Assembly (NCBI GenBank): GCA_963682175.1
Contig: OY821777.1
Span: 20,356,001-20,420,000, forward strand
Direction of reading: 5' to 3'
DNA length: 64,000 bases
From: Triglochin maritima
Taxonomy: Eukaryota > Streptophyta > Magnoliopsida > Alismatales > Juncaginaceae
In this document: positions 20,917 to 33,199 of the stretch, in pieces
Layout: each line of letters begins with the position of its first letter
Numbering within the stretch: position 1 is the stretch's first letter
Position numbers and translations under genes: made by a program
Notes under the pieces: model-generated
Told to the model about the DNA's origin: nothing
What the model saw: only the letters and a program-made list of their open reading frames with translations
The model's database searches: none

Positions 20917-22177
20917 ATTTGAAATTTAAATTCCAAATTTAATTTCAAGAATTAATTACAATTTTTTTTTGAAAATGGAAAGAAACAATAGAATGGGGAA
21001 AGATGAAAAAGGAATCCTAATCTAGAGAATTGAGGTGAGAAGAGAAAGAAGACTAAGATGAGAAGGGAAACTTAACTCTAAAGATAGAAAAGAGGGTCGG
21101 TCAGAAATTTCCTGAACAAGCACGGTTCAAACAATCCTAGACCTAGTGTGGCTTAAATCTAGACGACTCCTAACTGGTTGAGTCAAGTTGATTTGCTTGA
21201 TTCACCTCCCTCACTAATCAAACCAACTTGGCCATGCCGTGTATAGCTAGTGGGGGCGTTTCCGACAGAGTCGGTGCCAATTAGACAACCACTTCGCTTG
21301 GAAGACTTACGTCAACACAAAAACACTTTCTAGACACCAAATTAAATTCGACCAGCTTTAGGTCATAGCAAGTCAAACCAATCTTCTCCTTAATTGAGTC
21401 TGAGTCCTTTGGGGCCAATGTCTAATTTATTTTAATTTTAAGGCTTGGGTGACACTTTAGGATTGTGATTTGTGGGCCACGGAAGGGTGATGAAATCCCC
21501 ACCGTATCTTTTCCTACGGAGTTGCCCTTAAGATAGTTTAACTTAAATCTAGCAAAGATAGTCAAACAATGGTCTTTAGTGGGGGGCAATTGCAAGGTTG
21601 TATGCAAATTAGATTATATGCTTAAATGCAATCGATAAAAACCGTGATACGTACCTTGCCTCCAGCACTCTTCAACAAGAATTAATTTGCAAGAATTTAG
21701 CAAGAATAATGCAAACAAAACATTATATGATGCATGCACTAAGTTCTTCTAGTTTTGCCAATTTTTAGGTCAGAGTAGAATTATTGCCAATTATAGAATT
21801 TAAGCTTAACACGTGCAGTTCTACAAAAGGAAATTTTCCGAAACTAGAAATTACAAGGAAAGAGGCAACAAAGGTTACCTATGCAATGCTCAGTTGGGTT
21901 CGCCACCCGCTCTCGAAACTTCCCAGATGCTCTACGTGTCCATCCAGAGATGGAGACGACCCCAGAAAAAATTGAAGCCCAGATGCTTCAAATGTGCAGC
22001 GATTCCGCCGTAGGTTCTTCTTGGTATGCGGCGATTCCGCCGCCCTTGTTGCTCAGACTGCGTTCAGATTTCACCGCGCGCTCTATTTTCTCCTGAGACA
22101 CAAATTCAAATACTTAGATCGCGCACAAGATAAACAGAATAGAATCGAAATCAACAAAAACAAAATCTGCGTCGCCT
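20917..22177 (-). other. 5' leader of Ath-A
   Basis: This 1.26 kb non-coding region lies between the primer-binding site and gag, a usual length for Athila-type elements. Near 22000-22045 there are two GCGGCGATTCCGCCG-like inverted motifs resembling the palindrome in the LTR. No protein is recognised. Confidence 0.65.
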
Positions 22178-22193
22178 CCCGGCAACGGCGGCA
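22178..22193 (-). other. Primer-binding site (tRNA-Asp type) of Ath-A
   Basis: The minus strand reads TGCCGCCGTTGCCGGG, one mismatch from the complement of the tRNA-Asp 3' end (TGGCGCCGTTGCCGGG) used by Athila-group elements. It lies 7 bases inside the LTR end at 22200. Confidence 0.85.
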
Positions 22194-22199
22194 AAAACT

Positions 22200-23297
22200 T
22201 GATGAGAATTAAATTTATACCACAAGTGCACGGCGTCAATGAAGATGTGGCAAGTATGGGTCGAGCACAATGAGGGAGAGATTTGTTATTTGTGTGATTT
22301 TCGAGTAGGGGAAAGAAGGAGAGAAGAATAAGTTTGTTTTTGAGATTTTTGGTTTTAATTTTCTAAAGCATGAAACATGAACAAATAAAACTAAAATAAG
22401 AACAAAGATGGTGAATTCCGTTGGGTGGAGGTTTAGATATCTGGTTTAGATTAGAGAATTCAGAAACTTATAATAAATCATATTAGTTATGAAGCATTAC
22501 ATGATTAATGATTCAACATAAACTCAAGTAATCAAAATATACTAACACGAAATTAAAATAATAACTTTATTCTCTTCTCATCACCCTAAATCCGCCACCT
22601 CCACCCTTTGGAAAGAGTTAAAAACTCATAAATGGAGGGAAGGAGAAGGGGTCCTAGAGGAATTACAAAAGAAAACTAAAAACAAGAAATAAAAGACAGA
22701 ATTTTATTACTAAAACTATGGAACAAAACAAGAACTAAGAATTAAAAACTAAGGTTAAAATTCTAAAGATCCTCTACAACATCGTTTCAGGGCTATTTAT
22801 AGCCGATACAAGGGACTTAGGTATAACATAAGAAAGTACACGCGTCAACACGCAACCGGTAAAAATTTTAGAGCATGGATCTAGTTTTGTGCGGCGGATT
22901 CGCCGCCTTTTTAGCTCTATTTTAATCCGGATTTGTTCTGTGTGTTTAGGATATGATTTCAATATCCTTTGCGCATCTGGATTGATTCTTTCCTTTCTTT
23001 TGAGCTCCAACTTTATTTCTTTATATATTTGGAGATACACATTGATTTTTCTTTAGACTTTCTCCATAATAACAAAAGCTACTCGTAATTTGCAATTAGG
23101 TCCTTGGCTGTTTGCAATTAAGTCCCTGACTACTTTTGTGATTAAGTCCTTGGTCTTTTTGTAATTAGGTCTTTGAATGCGTTTATGCTTGGATGAACTT
23201 CCATTTGAATCCCAATAATCTTGAACTTGGTCTTTATGACAGGAATGAGTCTGTTGCACGCATTTATGCTCGGGATATGGGTAATTTGCATTCAGGG
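22200..23297 (-). repeat. 5' LTR of Ath-A, outer end missing
   Basis: It is highly similar to 16044-17243 over its length but breaks off after TTTGCATTCAGG, about 100 bases before the expected terminus, and joins directly to Cop-D LTR sequence. The GCGGCGGATTCGCCGC palindrome carries one change relative to the other LTR. The end was probably lost by deletion after insertion. Confidence 0.9.
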
Positions 23298-23978
23298 AGA
23301 AAATGTGTTTGGGTCGACCGAGATCTAAGAGACGTTCGACTGGAAACTTCCAGAGCATTCAGGGAGACCAAAGTTTGTTTATTAGCTCGACCGGAAGGTA
23401 TAAAGCAGTTGACCGAAAATCAGTGAAATATGGGGTTTTGGGAAATCTGACCGTTCTATAATAACGACAAATCTAATGGTCACTTGACACGTATGATCAG
23501 TCGGACAAAAGGTATGAAACGGTTGACCGGTTTAACACTAGATTCTGTAATAGAATAAACAACCCAATCGTTCGAACGATGAACTCGTTCCGGTCGACCG
23601 ATTTGGTCCTGGCAGTTCAAGATTGGTTTAAGTGTTTTCCGATTCTAGTTTGGGTGATCTATTGAAATCCAAATGTTGTGAAATTTTGTGTGTGACTTCT
23701 ATAGGGAACCTAGTTTGTGTTTGAGTTGATTTTAGCTCAAGTATGCTCAATTACATAATGTTCCTAAGACTCAAAAGAAATCAAGATTATATGTCTTCAA
23801 TATAGCTTTAATTACATGTCTTTACTTCATTTCCCTCTTTCTTGAGTCTTGATCACCTGTAGAAGTTAGCACAATGCAATATATATGCTATGCAATATGT
23901 GTGCTACTCTACATTGATTGTAATTAAGATTAGGTTGATTAAATCATCAAAACATAGATTAAGGCTAAAAAGCCAACA
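23298..23978 (-). mobile_element. Cop-D LTR, right part (copy 1)
   Basis: This is the continuation of the LTR that begins at 15365. It contains several GGTCGACC-like motifs (23310-23600) and the copia-type terminal block with ATCATCAAAACATAGATTAA, ending CCAACA at 23978. Confidence 0.8.
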
Positions 23979-24138
23979 AGATAATATTTTAGAAGATGTT
24001 ATGCAGGATTGAACCAAAGAAGCAGGATTGCGTGGAAACCCATACCCGCAAATTAGTACCACTCAAGAGGATGATAATGCAAGGTCAGTCTTAAGGGATT
24101 TCATATGTGATCAGAGTTTCTCTACTAGAGGGTTGTAG
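23979..24138 (+). pseudogene. PIF/Harbinger transposase, 3' end
   Basis: Following the LTR, a frame reading QISTTQEDDNARSVLRDFIC ends at a TAG (24136-24138). Its composition and position fit the acidic tail and C-terminus of the transposase interrupted at 15364; it contains one internal stop. The assignment rests on continuity across the LTR and its TSD, not on a strong domain. Confidence 0.6.
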
Positions 24139-24256
24139 TTGTTTTCTTAATATTTCTTTGTTACTGTATGACTCATTTGTTCTTGAATTGGTTGAAAATT
24201 AATTAAGAATCTTTGTTTGCTGTTTGTTGCACTAATTTGTTGGGTTATGATAGGAT

Positions 24257-25704
24257 ATGGACGATGACACTTCCAACTTCCAGGATTACCCGACCATTGC
24301 ACCCAAGCACCAACAACTGTTCCTGCGATCAACATAAATCCCGAAATTTGTCCTAAACTACCAACTCACTATTTTGGTAATCCATCAATCAGCCCTCCTT
24401 CAAACAAGAAGAACCTGACGACCCCTATATTTGGGATGCCTAGTGTCCACCCATTTGGTTTTACTGATCCTAGAAATAAATTTGGTCACTTTGGTTTACC
24501 ATTGCCTAACTTTGTACCAACCCAACAATCTATAGTCCATCAATTTTGTCACCTTCATTGTCTCAATTTTCCCAATATAAATCTTTAGGTGCCACCCCAT
24601 TTTCTCCTCATTCGAGTTTATTCCCAATCATTCCATGCCAGCAACCTCAATGCCTCCCACTACATTTGATGGACCACAATTTGATAGAAATGAGCACTCA
24701 GGCGATGAAATTTGGACAACAACCAAATGGGTAAAGGGAGAGAAAGATGGAGACCTAAAGCATGTTGGACAAACCGGATGCATGAAACTTTCATGAAACT
24801 AGGTCTAGAAGATGTAAGAAAAATTGGTATGCTGGGGAGCACAGGAAACAAGTTTTCTTTTCAAAATTTCACCAAACTTTTCAATGAAACTTGTAATGTG
24901 AAGTACAAATGGAAACAAAAGAAAAATCATTAGGACACCATGAGACGTGAATACCAAGCGTGGCATGACTTAAAACAAAGAATGGGGATCAGTTGGGATG
25001 ACGAGAAGGGGACGTACACAATGACAAATGAGTGTTGGCAAGATTACTTTAAGGTTCCACTATTTGTATTTGTTAGTTACATTTAATTTCATGTTTTGCA
25101 TAACTAATGATTTAAAATGAACCTGAATTGAATTACAGATGTTGAAAGACGTCAAGTGTTTCAGAGATGGTCCCCTACTATATGAGGCCGAGTGTATTAA
25201 GTTGTTTGGGGGGGGGCTGTCGCATTTGGGAGTCTGAATTCTTGCCCCACAAATAGTGGTGTGGCATCAGCATCGTGTATGTCCACCACACCTTCCTGCA
25301 GCATGGGTTCACAATTAGAGTTTGGTGCTACCGGACTAGCTGGTACTACCAAAGGTGGAGACATGTTATACACACATCCTGCTAAGAGGAAAAAACATAG
25401 AAGTTCTATTGGAGATCCATGTGTCATGAAAGAAAACTAGGAAACCACGGTTGAAGCGTTAGCAAACGCAATCAAACAAGGTCGGGAAAATGAAAGGAAA
25501 ACGACAGACCCTGAAGAAGAAAATTATACGTATGACAAGTGCATGGAAATGCTTAAGGATACCAAATTTGATGACGAAAGTGATGAGTACGTTGTCGCTT
25601 TGGATTTGTTCGCTAAGAAGAAACAGAGGATGGTTTTCTATAAATTGAATAAGGTGAAAGTTCGAGAGAAGTGGATTGAGCGAAAAGCCCGCTCATCAAT
25701 GTAG
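24257..25704 (+). pseudogene. Myb/SANT-like partner protein of the PIF/Harbinger element, broken
   Basis: PIF/Harbinger elements carry a second gene for a Myb/SANT-like DNA-binding protein that works with the transposase. Here a Pro/Ser-rich N-terminal part (from ATG 24257, with frameshifts) leads to a trihelix-like domain: ACWTNRMHETFMKLGLEDVR, FTKLFNETCNVKYKWKQKKNH, WDDEKGTYTMTNECWQDYFK (24755-25053). A GT-AG intron of 85 bp (25054-25138) precedes MLKDVKCFRDGPLLYEAE. A frame change follows at the G-run near 25207, there is a stop at 25436-25438, and the C-terminal helix region (CMEMLKDTKFDDESDEY, VALDLFAKKKQRMVF) ends at TAG 25702-25704. Same strand and order as the transposase, as in autonomous PIF elements. 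Confidence 0.82.
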
Positions 25705-26352
25705 AGTGGTGAGGTTTTCTTAATTATGCAAGACAAAGTTAATTTTTGTTGTTGTTAGGTGGCATTGAGTTCTGAAATTATGAAGTAATTGTTATTGTTC
25801 GGGTGTCTTTGTTGTCATAAGTGTAATGGTACTAATTAAGTCCTTTGGTAATGAGCTTGTGGTTGTGGATGTGTATGGAATTCACTATGTAACGAAGGTC
25901 TTCTTGTTTTAACATTCAATTTTCCAATTACAGGTGTTTGTGGTTTTGAAGCTTCATTTATTGAGCTAGATGTCAATCAATCTAATATTTTGTTTTGGGT
26001 TTTAAATTTCAAGTTGTCTTGAAGGGATTCATGCAAATTTAATAGGTTTAGACAATACCATGTAGCATGTATTTAGTGAACAGGAAATAAAATAATAACT
26101 ACATAAGGCAAGAAAAGCACAATTCAAAATGAAGGGATAAAACCTCACCCAATCTACCGGTGGTGGATGCAAATTCACTACTGGCAGATCAAACTTGCAT
26201 TCTAGTCTAGAGTTTTGTCTGGTGCGCTCCCCTGACCACGAGTGTCTCTTGTGTACTATAATCCTCTGCAAACAAATCCAAATAAAAATTGAAAACAAAA
26301 AAACTAAAACTAAAACCCACCAAAATGGTAAACGCAATAACAAAAACTTACT
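25705..26352. other. PIF 3' flank and remnant of an old Athila leader
   Basis: No gene is recognised. The right part (about 26030-26352) adjoins a decayed PBS and probably represents the leader of an old minus-strand Athila element whose body is gone. No PIF terminal inverted repeat was identified. Confidence 0.45.
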
Positions 26353-26873
26353 CCCTGACAACGACACCGAAATTTGATTGATATATTATCAGTTCAAAAC
26401 CGCAAGCGCACAATCGAGTTGAAGTGGTGGCAAGTACGGGTCGTGTCCACGAGCTGTGAGTGTGGGTCGTCATCGACCATACTTGAGTGGGGGAAGAAAA
26501 TGAAGATTGAGTGTATCTTAACTAACTAACTAATATGATACAAATCAGCTAAACAAATTCTAATATGACTAGTCCTGTAGAAGGTGGAGAATTCATGCAA
26601 AAGTGTAGATGTGTGATACATGTGTGTATACAATTAAGCGCTAATGACATGCATAACAAGAAAATCTTATAATGCCACATCCTAAGTGTGTCTCTACATG
26701 GATTAAGATTTATCACCATCATTAAAACATACAAAACACTACTCAAGATATAGGACAAAGACAACCACATTATTACATGTCAATCATATCTCTAGTATGA
26801 TATGAACAACATAGAAACTCAAATTGACCACAACCCCAACTATGTCTCCACATGAATTAAGATTTATCTTCAT
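26353..26873 (-). mobile_element. Old Athila-like PBS and partial 5' LTR
   Basis: The minus strand has TCGGTGTCGTTGTCAGGGAG (26353-26372), the tRNA-Asp PBS with several transition changes, followed by an LTR whose AACCGCAAGCGCAC...TGGCAAGTACGGGTCG block is the 3' part of an Athila LTR. It is cut at 26873 by the Ath-E element. Confidence 0.7.
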
Positions 26874-27754
26874 TGATTGAACGTTTTAATTAACTGCAAA
26901 TGCACGACCGCGTTGGCAAATACAGGTCGATCCTCAGGGAGGTGTGTCGACTTTAGTTTGTTCGAAGGCGAGTGGGAAAGAAAGGAGAGAAAGGAGTTAT
27001 GATCTAAACTACACTACAATGCAAAAGGAAATGGAAAATAAGCAATAAAACTAAACCCCATAGGGGTAGAGAAAGAATATGAATACAAAGATATGTGTAT
27101 TTGTGTGTTCAATTATGCTCATCACAACATGTAGTGCATGAAAATCATAAAACTAAATCCAACTTTGCCTCCACATGAAATAAGATAACACAATATCATT
27201 AAAACATACAAGACAATAATTGGAATGAAGCTAAATGAACTCATGTATAAAGACTAAACCTCAATATGCCTCCACATGAAATAAGAGTTAGACAATCATT
27301 AAACCATACAAGACATTAACCAAGGTAAAGACAACAAGAGTACATGCAACTACAAGTCATGTTTCCTTTATCAATTCCATCCATATCCTCACCTCATCAT
27401 TCCCCATAAAATAGGTTCACTAATCTAAGCATATGCTAAGCTTCATTCAAGAGCATTAGTATATCAAAGAGAATAGTGAAATCCCATTAGATGGTTTTGG
27501 AAATCATGTAAGGTTCAAAGGATTAAGATAACACACACATAATACATCACAAAATCATATCACATATTTCTCCACCCCCAAATGGGGATGGAACTACTCA
27601 CTAATCATTACACTACAACCTACATTAACAAAATGAAACATTCTACTGAAAGGAAATTAAACTAAGCAAGCAAGAAATGTTAAAGAAGCTAAAAGGACAT
27701 AAAATTAAAGAAACATGCAAGACATATGAAAGGAACTTAAACTAAGAAAGAAAC

Positions 27755-29886
27755 TGTAGGATTTCATGTTTAATTATACATATATATTTTTTGAATTTTC
27801 ATGTATAATAAGGATCTATTACAATTTTCTTCGATTTATTTATGCATGCATCGGTTTGTTTTAACAACTAGTTTCAAAAACTTATTAAAACAAACATAAA
27901 GGGACTCCGAAATTCATACCTAGAAGTTCTCAAAAACTTCTTGACGTTTCAGAGACGTTGAGGAAGCCAATCTTCGCTTCTCGTTGCGTCGGATGCCTCC
28001 GAGTGTTCACCGAAACCCTAAACAAGGTTGGAGAGAAAGGAGCTAGCCAATCGATCTCCAAACAAGCTTAGAATCTAGCTACAAATCCCTTCCTTAGCCT
28101 CTGAGATTTCTCCTTCCAAAGACTTAGAAAAGAGAATTTTCGTGGGTTTTTGTGGTGAATTAAGAGAGAAAATAATTATTGAATTGTGTAACCCAATTAG
28201 GGAGAATAATGACCTATTTATAGGTTCCAATCTTACTCTTAATCATGGCTATTCTTTAGCCACATTTTCTTTACATTTTCTCTCATAAATTAATTCCTTA
28301 ATGTATTACATGCACCCACAAAACGTTTGACCAAGTTTGGAGCTAATCCAACCATCAATCAAATTAATCTCTTAATAATCAAAGGCAGAAAATCAATCGC
28401 TGTTCGGTTGACCGAGACCCATTCGGTTAACCGAATATGTCACGATTGGTTGACCGAGTACTAGACGGATGACCGATTCTTAAAGGGAAAAATTCTCCTT
28501 AACCGATTGGACGAATTCTCGTCTAAGACCGAGTACCATTCGGTTAACCGAAAATATCGGAACTTAATATTATTCGGTCGACCGATTTTGGTTCGGTACA
28601 CCGTACCAAAGTTACAGGCACTTTGGTCAAGTTCGGTCAATCAAATATGACTATCCGTTCCATGTTCGGTTGACCGATCCACAGATCCTTCGGTCGACCG
28701 AAGCTCAACGGATTACCGAACTTTTACCCGATTTTGCCTTTTTCAAATTTTGGATTTATTTCCAACAAAATTTGAACTTGAGGGGGTTTTTAGCAAATTC
28801 ACAACTTATGCAATATATTATCCTATGCAACAATAAATTATTGCACCCCGTAATATATGCATCTCATATGAATTTATCATGATTCTAATTATGTTATATA
28901 TAACATGATTGATTTTACTTGTTCACCACATGTGTCTTATTTTCTATAAGAAACCTGACACATCATATGAACCAAAAATCAAGCTTCTTGTTTCCCGGTT
29001 TCTTGCGGTGTGACCTATGGGAGGATCTAGACTAAGTTGGCAGTGATATTAAGAGCTTAATATCACAAGCTATAAGCGGTATCTAGCTACACATTATAGC
29101 TCCCAATTAGTTAGATGTCTTAATTCCACTCGAACCAAAACCCGATCCATTTAGTGATGGAGTGCACCACTTGTGTCCGTCCCTTGCCTCATGATATTAA
29201 GAATACACACAAAGTAGTATTGTGTCATCTTTGTATTAGTATTCATTTCTTGATCTCTTTAAGCTAGTTATAAATATGTGACTTAACTCAAATCACATTG
29301 TGCACATTATAACTTTGCTTTATCAAGGAGCCCACTAATATCATCACTCAATTAAGAGGGGCAATGATAATCTTTTGACTAACTATCTTCTCCAACAAAA
29401 GTTGTACTTAACCAACCAATGCCTTTACACTACACTGATCGATAGTTCAAGACACTGATCTAATTAAGTATTCCTTAAGTGATTAGATATAAGTCTCATA
29501 TCAAAGGACCAAAGACACAGTAAAATATTAATGACACAGAAACACATTTCTATAATATTTTACTTATTAGGTCTATTCAGTATACAAAAGTAATATTTTC
29601 CTCTTTTGCATACCCGTGTTGTCACTCACTTGTAGAGCTACAATGATCTATGACCAACACGACAATCTTAACTCGGTAATTAATGTTCTATGTTAATTAC
29701 CATGATTGCGAATATCTTTTGTTTTATGTAAACCAATATCTTTTAGAGCTCTACGGTTAAGGACCAAGAGCATTTTCCTTAACACTTCTAAAAGACGAAT
29801 AACATAAACAAGGAACAAAATGATTTCTCATTCAATTCATAATAATTGACATTTAAAAGTAAAACTTTTAGAACACATTCCCTTCA
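27755..29886 (-). mobile_element. Cop-F solo LTR with TSD GAAAC
   Basis: This 2132-bp LTR begins TGTAGGATTTCATG and ends ATTCCCTTCA on the plus strand. Perfect 5-bp duplications GAAAC lie at 27750-27754 and 29887-29891, proving a single insertion reduced to one LTR. A TATA box lies inside ACCTATTTATAGGT (28212-28225), and a cluster of CGGTNNACCG palindromes lies upstream of it in the sense of transcription (28400-28715). The family's coding strand is minus, as shown by the complete copy at 43082-52646. Confidence 0.95.
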
Positions 29887-30549
29887 GAAACAACATAACT
29901 AAAGGAAAACTTTATTAATGTCAAACTAACAATACAAGAAGCCTCACTCCACCAGGGTTTTTGCTTCAAGGCTTTTACTCATACTAGAGAGGATGACCAC
30001 CAAGAGAGTAATGAATACAAGGGAGGAGGAGTTCTATTTATAGCCAAAGAAAAATGTGATCCGAGACAATCCCCCGGTATGGGACTAAACATATACCAAA
30101 AATAGACTAAAGACACTCTAATACGCGAGCCAACAAAATCTTAGCGGATCCGGAGCAACCCGGACCGCCAATCAGCGGTCTACCGGGTTTGGATGGGGTT
30201 GTTGTTTCGTGTGCACTTTTCTAGATGTCTTTACTTGTGTTTGACGCATCGAAGTCGGTTGCTGGAGCTCCAAACCGAATAGAATTGCCAAAATACTCCC
30301 CCAGATGGTGTGGAGTTTCTTCATTTGCACATTGGTCCTTTGATTTTGCATTCGGGTCCCTCTCTCTTGCCTCTTATTCCATAAGTCTTGCAACTTAGTC
30401 ATTTTTCTTGCTTTTGATTCCTTTTTGTGCCTCTTCTCCTCAAACCTACGTATTCCTGAAACTTAAACATTAATTTCGTTACGTAGCATTGTTTAGGTGA
30501 AAGATAACGGATATCAGACACAAAGATATGCATGATAAGATGTCAATCA

Positions 30550-30688
30550 AATACCCCCACGCCTAACCTTTGCTAGTCCCGAGGAAAACAAAGAAAGCGA
30601 AAAATGAAAGAAAGGAAAAAACATACGAAAAACAGGGAAATCCTAACTCACTTTCGTAGGAATCACGGTTGCACTTAGTACGTGCAAC
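30550..30688 (-). promoter_or_regulatory. PPT and conserved hairpin of Ath-E copy 1
   Basis: The minus-strand PPT GGCGTGGGGGTATT abuts the LTR. About 105 bases upstream lies the hairpin GTTGCAC-GTACTAA-GTGCAAC (30668-30688), with the same stem as in Ath-A and a loop ending CTAA. Confidence 0.85.
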
Positions 30689-32098
30689 AAGCCGTTAAAA
30701 CTCCTTGTCGCCAAGGAGGAGGAGTGTTGTCTCCTGAGGGTTTTCAGCGGATATACCCACAAAATCCGAACATAGATGCATTATTCAATCTAGACACTCG
30801 ACTCGATGGACTCATTTTTATCAATCATTGGACACGGTAGTCCTACATACCGACTTTATATAGGTATTCAGTCCACACACCTAGCCTAATGAACCATTCG
30901 TGCAAGTTAAATAAGTACTTAACTAAAAGATAAGGACAACCTCAACATCCTCAAGTGATACAAAGTGTAAAGTCCATTAAGGTTCTTATTTGCATTACCA
31001 TTTTTTTTGTTTTTGTTTCTTTTCTTTTTCTTACTAGTTGGAGTTTCATTCTCCCAGGGTAAGGTTTCGTGCATCATTGGCTATGAGGACTTACACTATC
31101 ACGTACACCTTTCCCCACATCTCCACATAAGGCAATCCTTACACCCGTGTAACGGGATTTCGGTCGGTGCATCCCCACTCAGATGACTCAAAAGCACCAG
31201 GCACAAAGTGCCCTTAGACCTAATTTCCCGAGTGATAGGAGCCGTGTGAGAAGAGAGAACACCTACTCACTTATTTCTTATCTACATATGAACCAAAACC
31301 CCAACACTTAATGTCTCACAACATGATTTAAAGGGTCCTTGACTACAACAAACTTCCTCAAATTAACAGACACAAATTATTGACTCACTAGGTTCAGGGT
31401 GGACTTCTTTAAATGTTTGAGTACTGAAACCCTATGATTACTTGCCCCCGAGGGAAAACCGGGGTGCATCCTAACAACGAGATAAGTCATAAAGCCACTA
31501 TACTAAATATTCTAACGCATCAAGTTCAAGACAATTTTGGGAGCTTTCTTTTTACTTTGCCTCAAAACGGTTTTGCACATGCTAAACACACGGAAAACCA
31601 CAAAACATTTTCTTTTGCAAACACATGAAGATTTTGAAAGAAATATGAAAATTTTAAAGCACCAGGCAAGCAAAAGAAGACAAGTCACCCAAGGATCATG
31701 GAAAGCATATATATAGATATTAAATGCAGCACACTAACATAACCCTAACAGTGCACACAAAAGAAAACAAAATCAAAGGAAAAGACTCGACTATGTACAC
31801 ACGTAAAACACCCCCACACCTACTTCATGCATTGTCCTCAATGAATGCGAGCAAGATACTACATGAATTTATGCATGAAAAAGGGAAGATCTCACCAATA
31901 TAAAGCGCAACAGGAAGTTCATGGTTATAGTGATGAACACAAACCCGAATTCCCTCAAAACCTGTGAGATGCTAAAGAAGGGATAATACGTGAAATAAAT
32001 GAGCTCAAATACTAAAGGGTTGGAGCCCACAACAATCAATGCTCCCTGAAGAAACTTCTTTTTAACTATGTACAACAATGGGATCCCATCTTCATATG
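30689..32098 (-). other. 3' non-coding region of Ath-E copy 1 with second purine tract
   Basis: The sequence matches 58150-59270 of the plus-strand Ath-E element over most of its length, including the internal purine tract TAGGTGTGGGGG with its CATTGAGGACAATGCATGA context (31811-31845). Between 31869 and 32098 a 77-codon frame exists, without a recognisable domain. Confidence 0.65.
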
Positions 32099-33199
32099 TC
32101 AAGGGACATCAAATTGGAACCCCGGCATTTCTCGAGCCAGAAATGCACTTGCATGGGATCGCAACATACAAAATAGAATTGCTTGACCACCTGACACCCT
32201 TATAAGCATTGTGATCATTTGATGCCTCTTGAGAGTGAGCAACATAGGAGGCATGAATAAGAGATAAACCTCTGTCTGGTTGTTTGAAATGTAGGGTATT
32301 AGGTGGTTGATGATTAACCTACATGGGGTCCTTAGCAGATATAGAATGAAGAGAATGTGGCCTAGAGGCCTCAAAAATAGTATCATGTGGCTCAAAAGCC
32401 ACGTGATTGAAAGGATGTGGCTCGAAGGCCACGTGATCACAAGATAAGGCACCTTCTTGTGCCAGCCAAGGTGAAACATCTTCACCACCTTCATGATCTC
32501 CATCGAACAATTCTCTGAAATACTTGAAGGTGCCCTCAACTTAAATCTCATCCACGCCATGGATAAGGTTGACCCCAACAGGGTCATTGAAGGCTCCTAA
32601 CTTCTTGCCGATGGTGAAGATGTTGAAATCAGCGCATTAACTACCATAAGTCAAGCGCATCAGACCATTACGACAATTGATCAAGGTATTGGAAGTCACT
32701 AGAAATGGTCGCTCCAGAATAATAGGAATTTGTCCAAGTGAGTTTGACACAGATTCAGTATCCAAAACAAAGAAGTCGACTAGATAAATGAACTCTCCCA
32801 CTTTGATCAGCACATCTTCCACCACGCCCCTCGATTTCTTATAGACCTATCAGCCAATTGAAGAGTGGTTTTTGTTTGTTTGAGGTCTACAAGACCGAGG
32901 TAGACGAAGATTGAATATGGCAGAAGATTAACATATGCACCAAGGTCCAATAAAGCTCGATGTATGGACACATCACCAATCACACAAGAGATAGTAGGAC
33001 AACTAGGGTCCTTTTATTTGACTTGCATGGGTTGTGCCAACAAAGAACTCCCTTTAGCTGCAAGAAAACCTTTCTTTGGAACATGAGTTTTTCTCTTCTT
33101 GGTGCATAAGTCCTTGAGAACCGTGACATAATGTGGCATTTGCTGAATCACCTCCAACAGAGGGATGTTCACCTTAACCTGCCGAAATATGTCAAGCAT
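32099..33199 (-). pseudogene. Decayed gag-protease region of Ath-E copy 1
   Basis: Pieces of the Athila gag-protease junction and protease are readable: FRQVKVNIPLLEVIQQMP (33190-33130), LKDLCTKKRKTHVPKKGF, then, after several shifts, VEDVLIKVGEFIYLVDF and QIPIILERPFLVTSNTLINC (32825-32637). Downstream to 32099 the reading is low in recognisable motifs. The region has multiple stops and frameshifts and includes no RT. Confidence 0.8.

Larger units (their letters stand above)
16044..23297 (-). mobile_element. Ath-A: gag-protease-only Athila-like retrotransposon
   Basis: The minus-strand element consists of a 5' LTR (22200-23297, outer ~100 bases missing), tRNA-Asp-type PBS (22178-22193), a ~1.25 kb leader, gag (19168-20916), protease (18335-19171), a 3' non-coding region with two purine tracts, and a 3' LTR (16044-17243). 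There is no reverse transcriptase, RNase H or integrase, and no room for them: the protease frame ends about 90 bases before the first purine tract. It is thus a non-autonomous element comparable to the TR-GAG type. It sits inside a Cop-D LTR. Because the outer end of the 5' LTR is lost, a TSD cannot be read. Confidence 0.88.

Noticed and set aside
31869..32102. 77-codon frame rich in hydrophobic residues
   Set aside because: It lies in the non-coding 3' part of an Athila-like element without a matching frame in the related copy.
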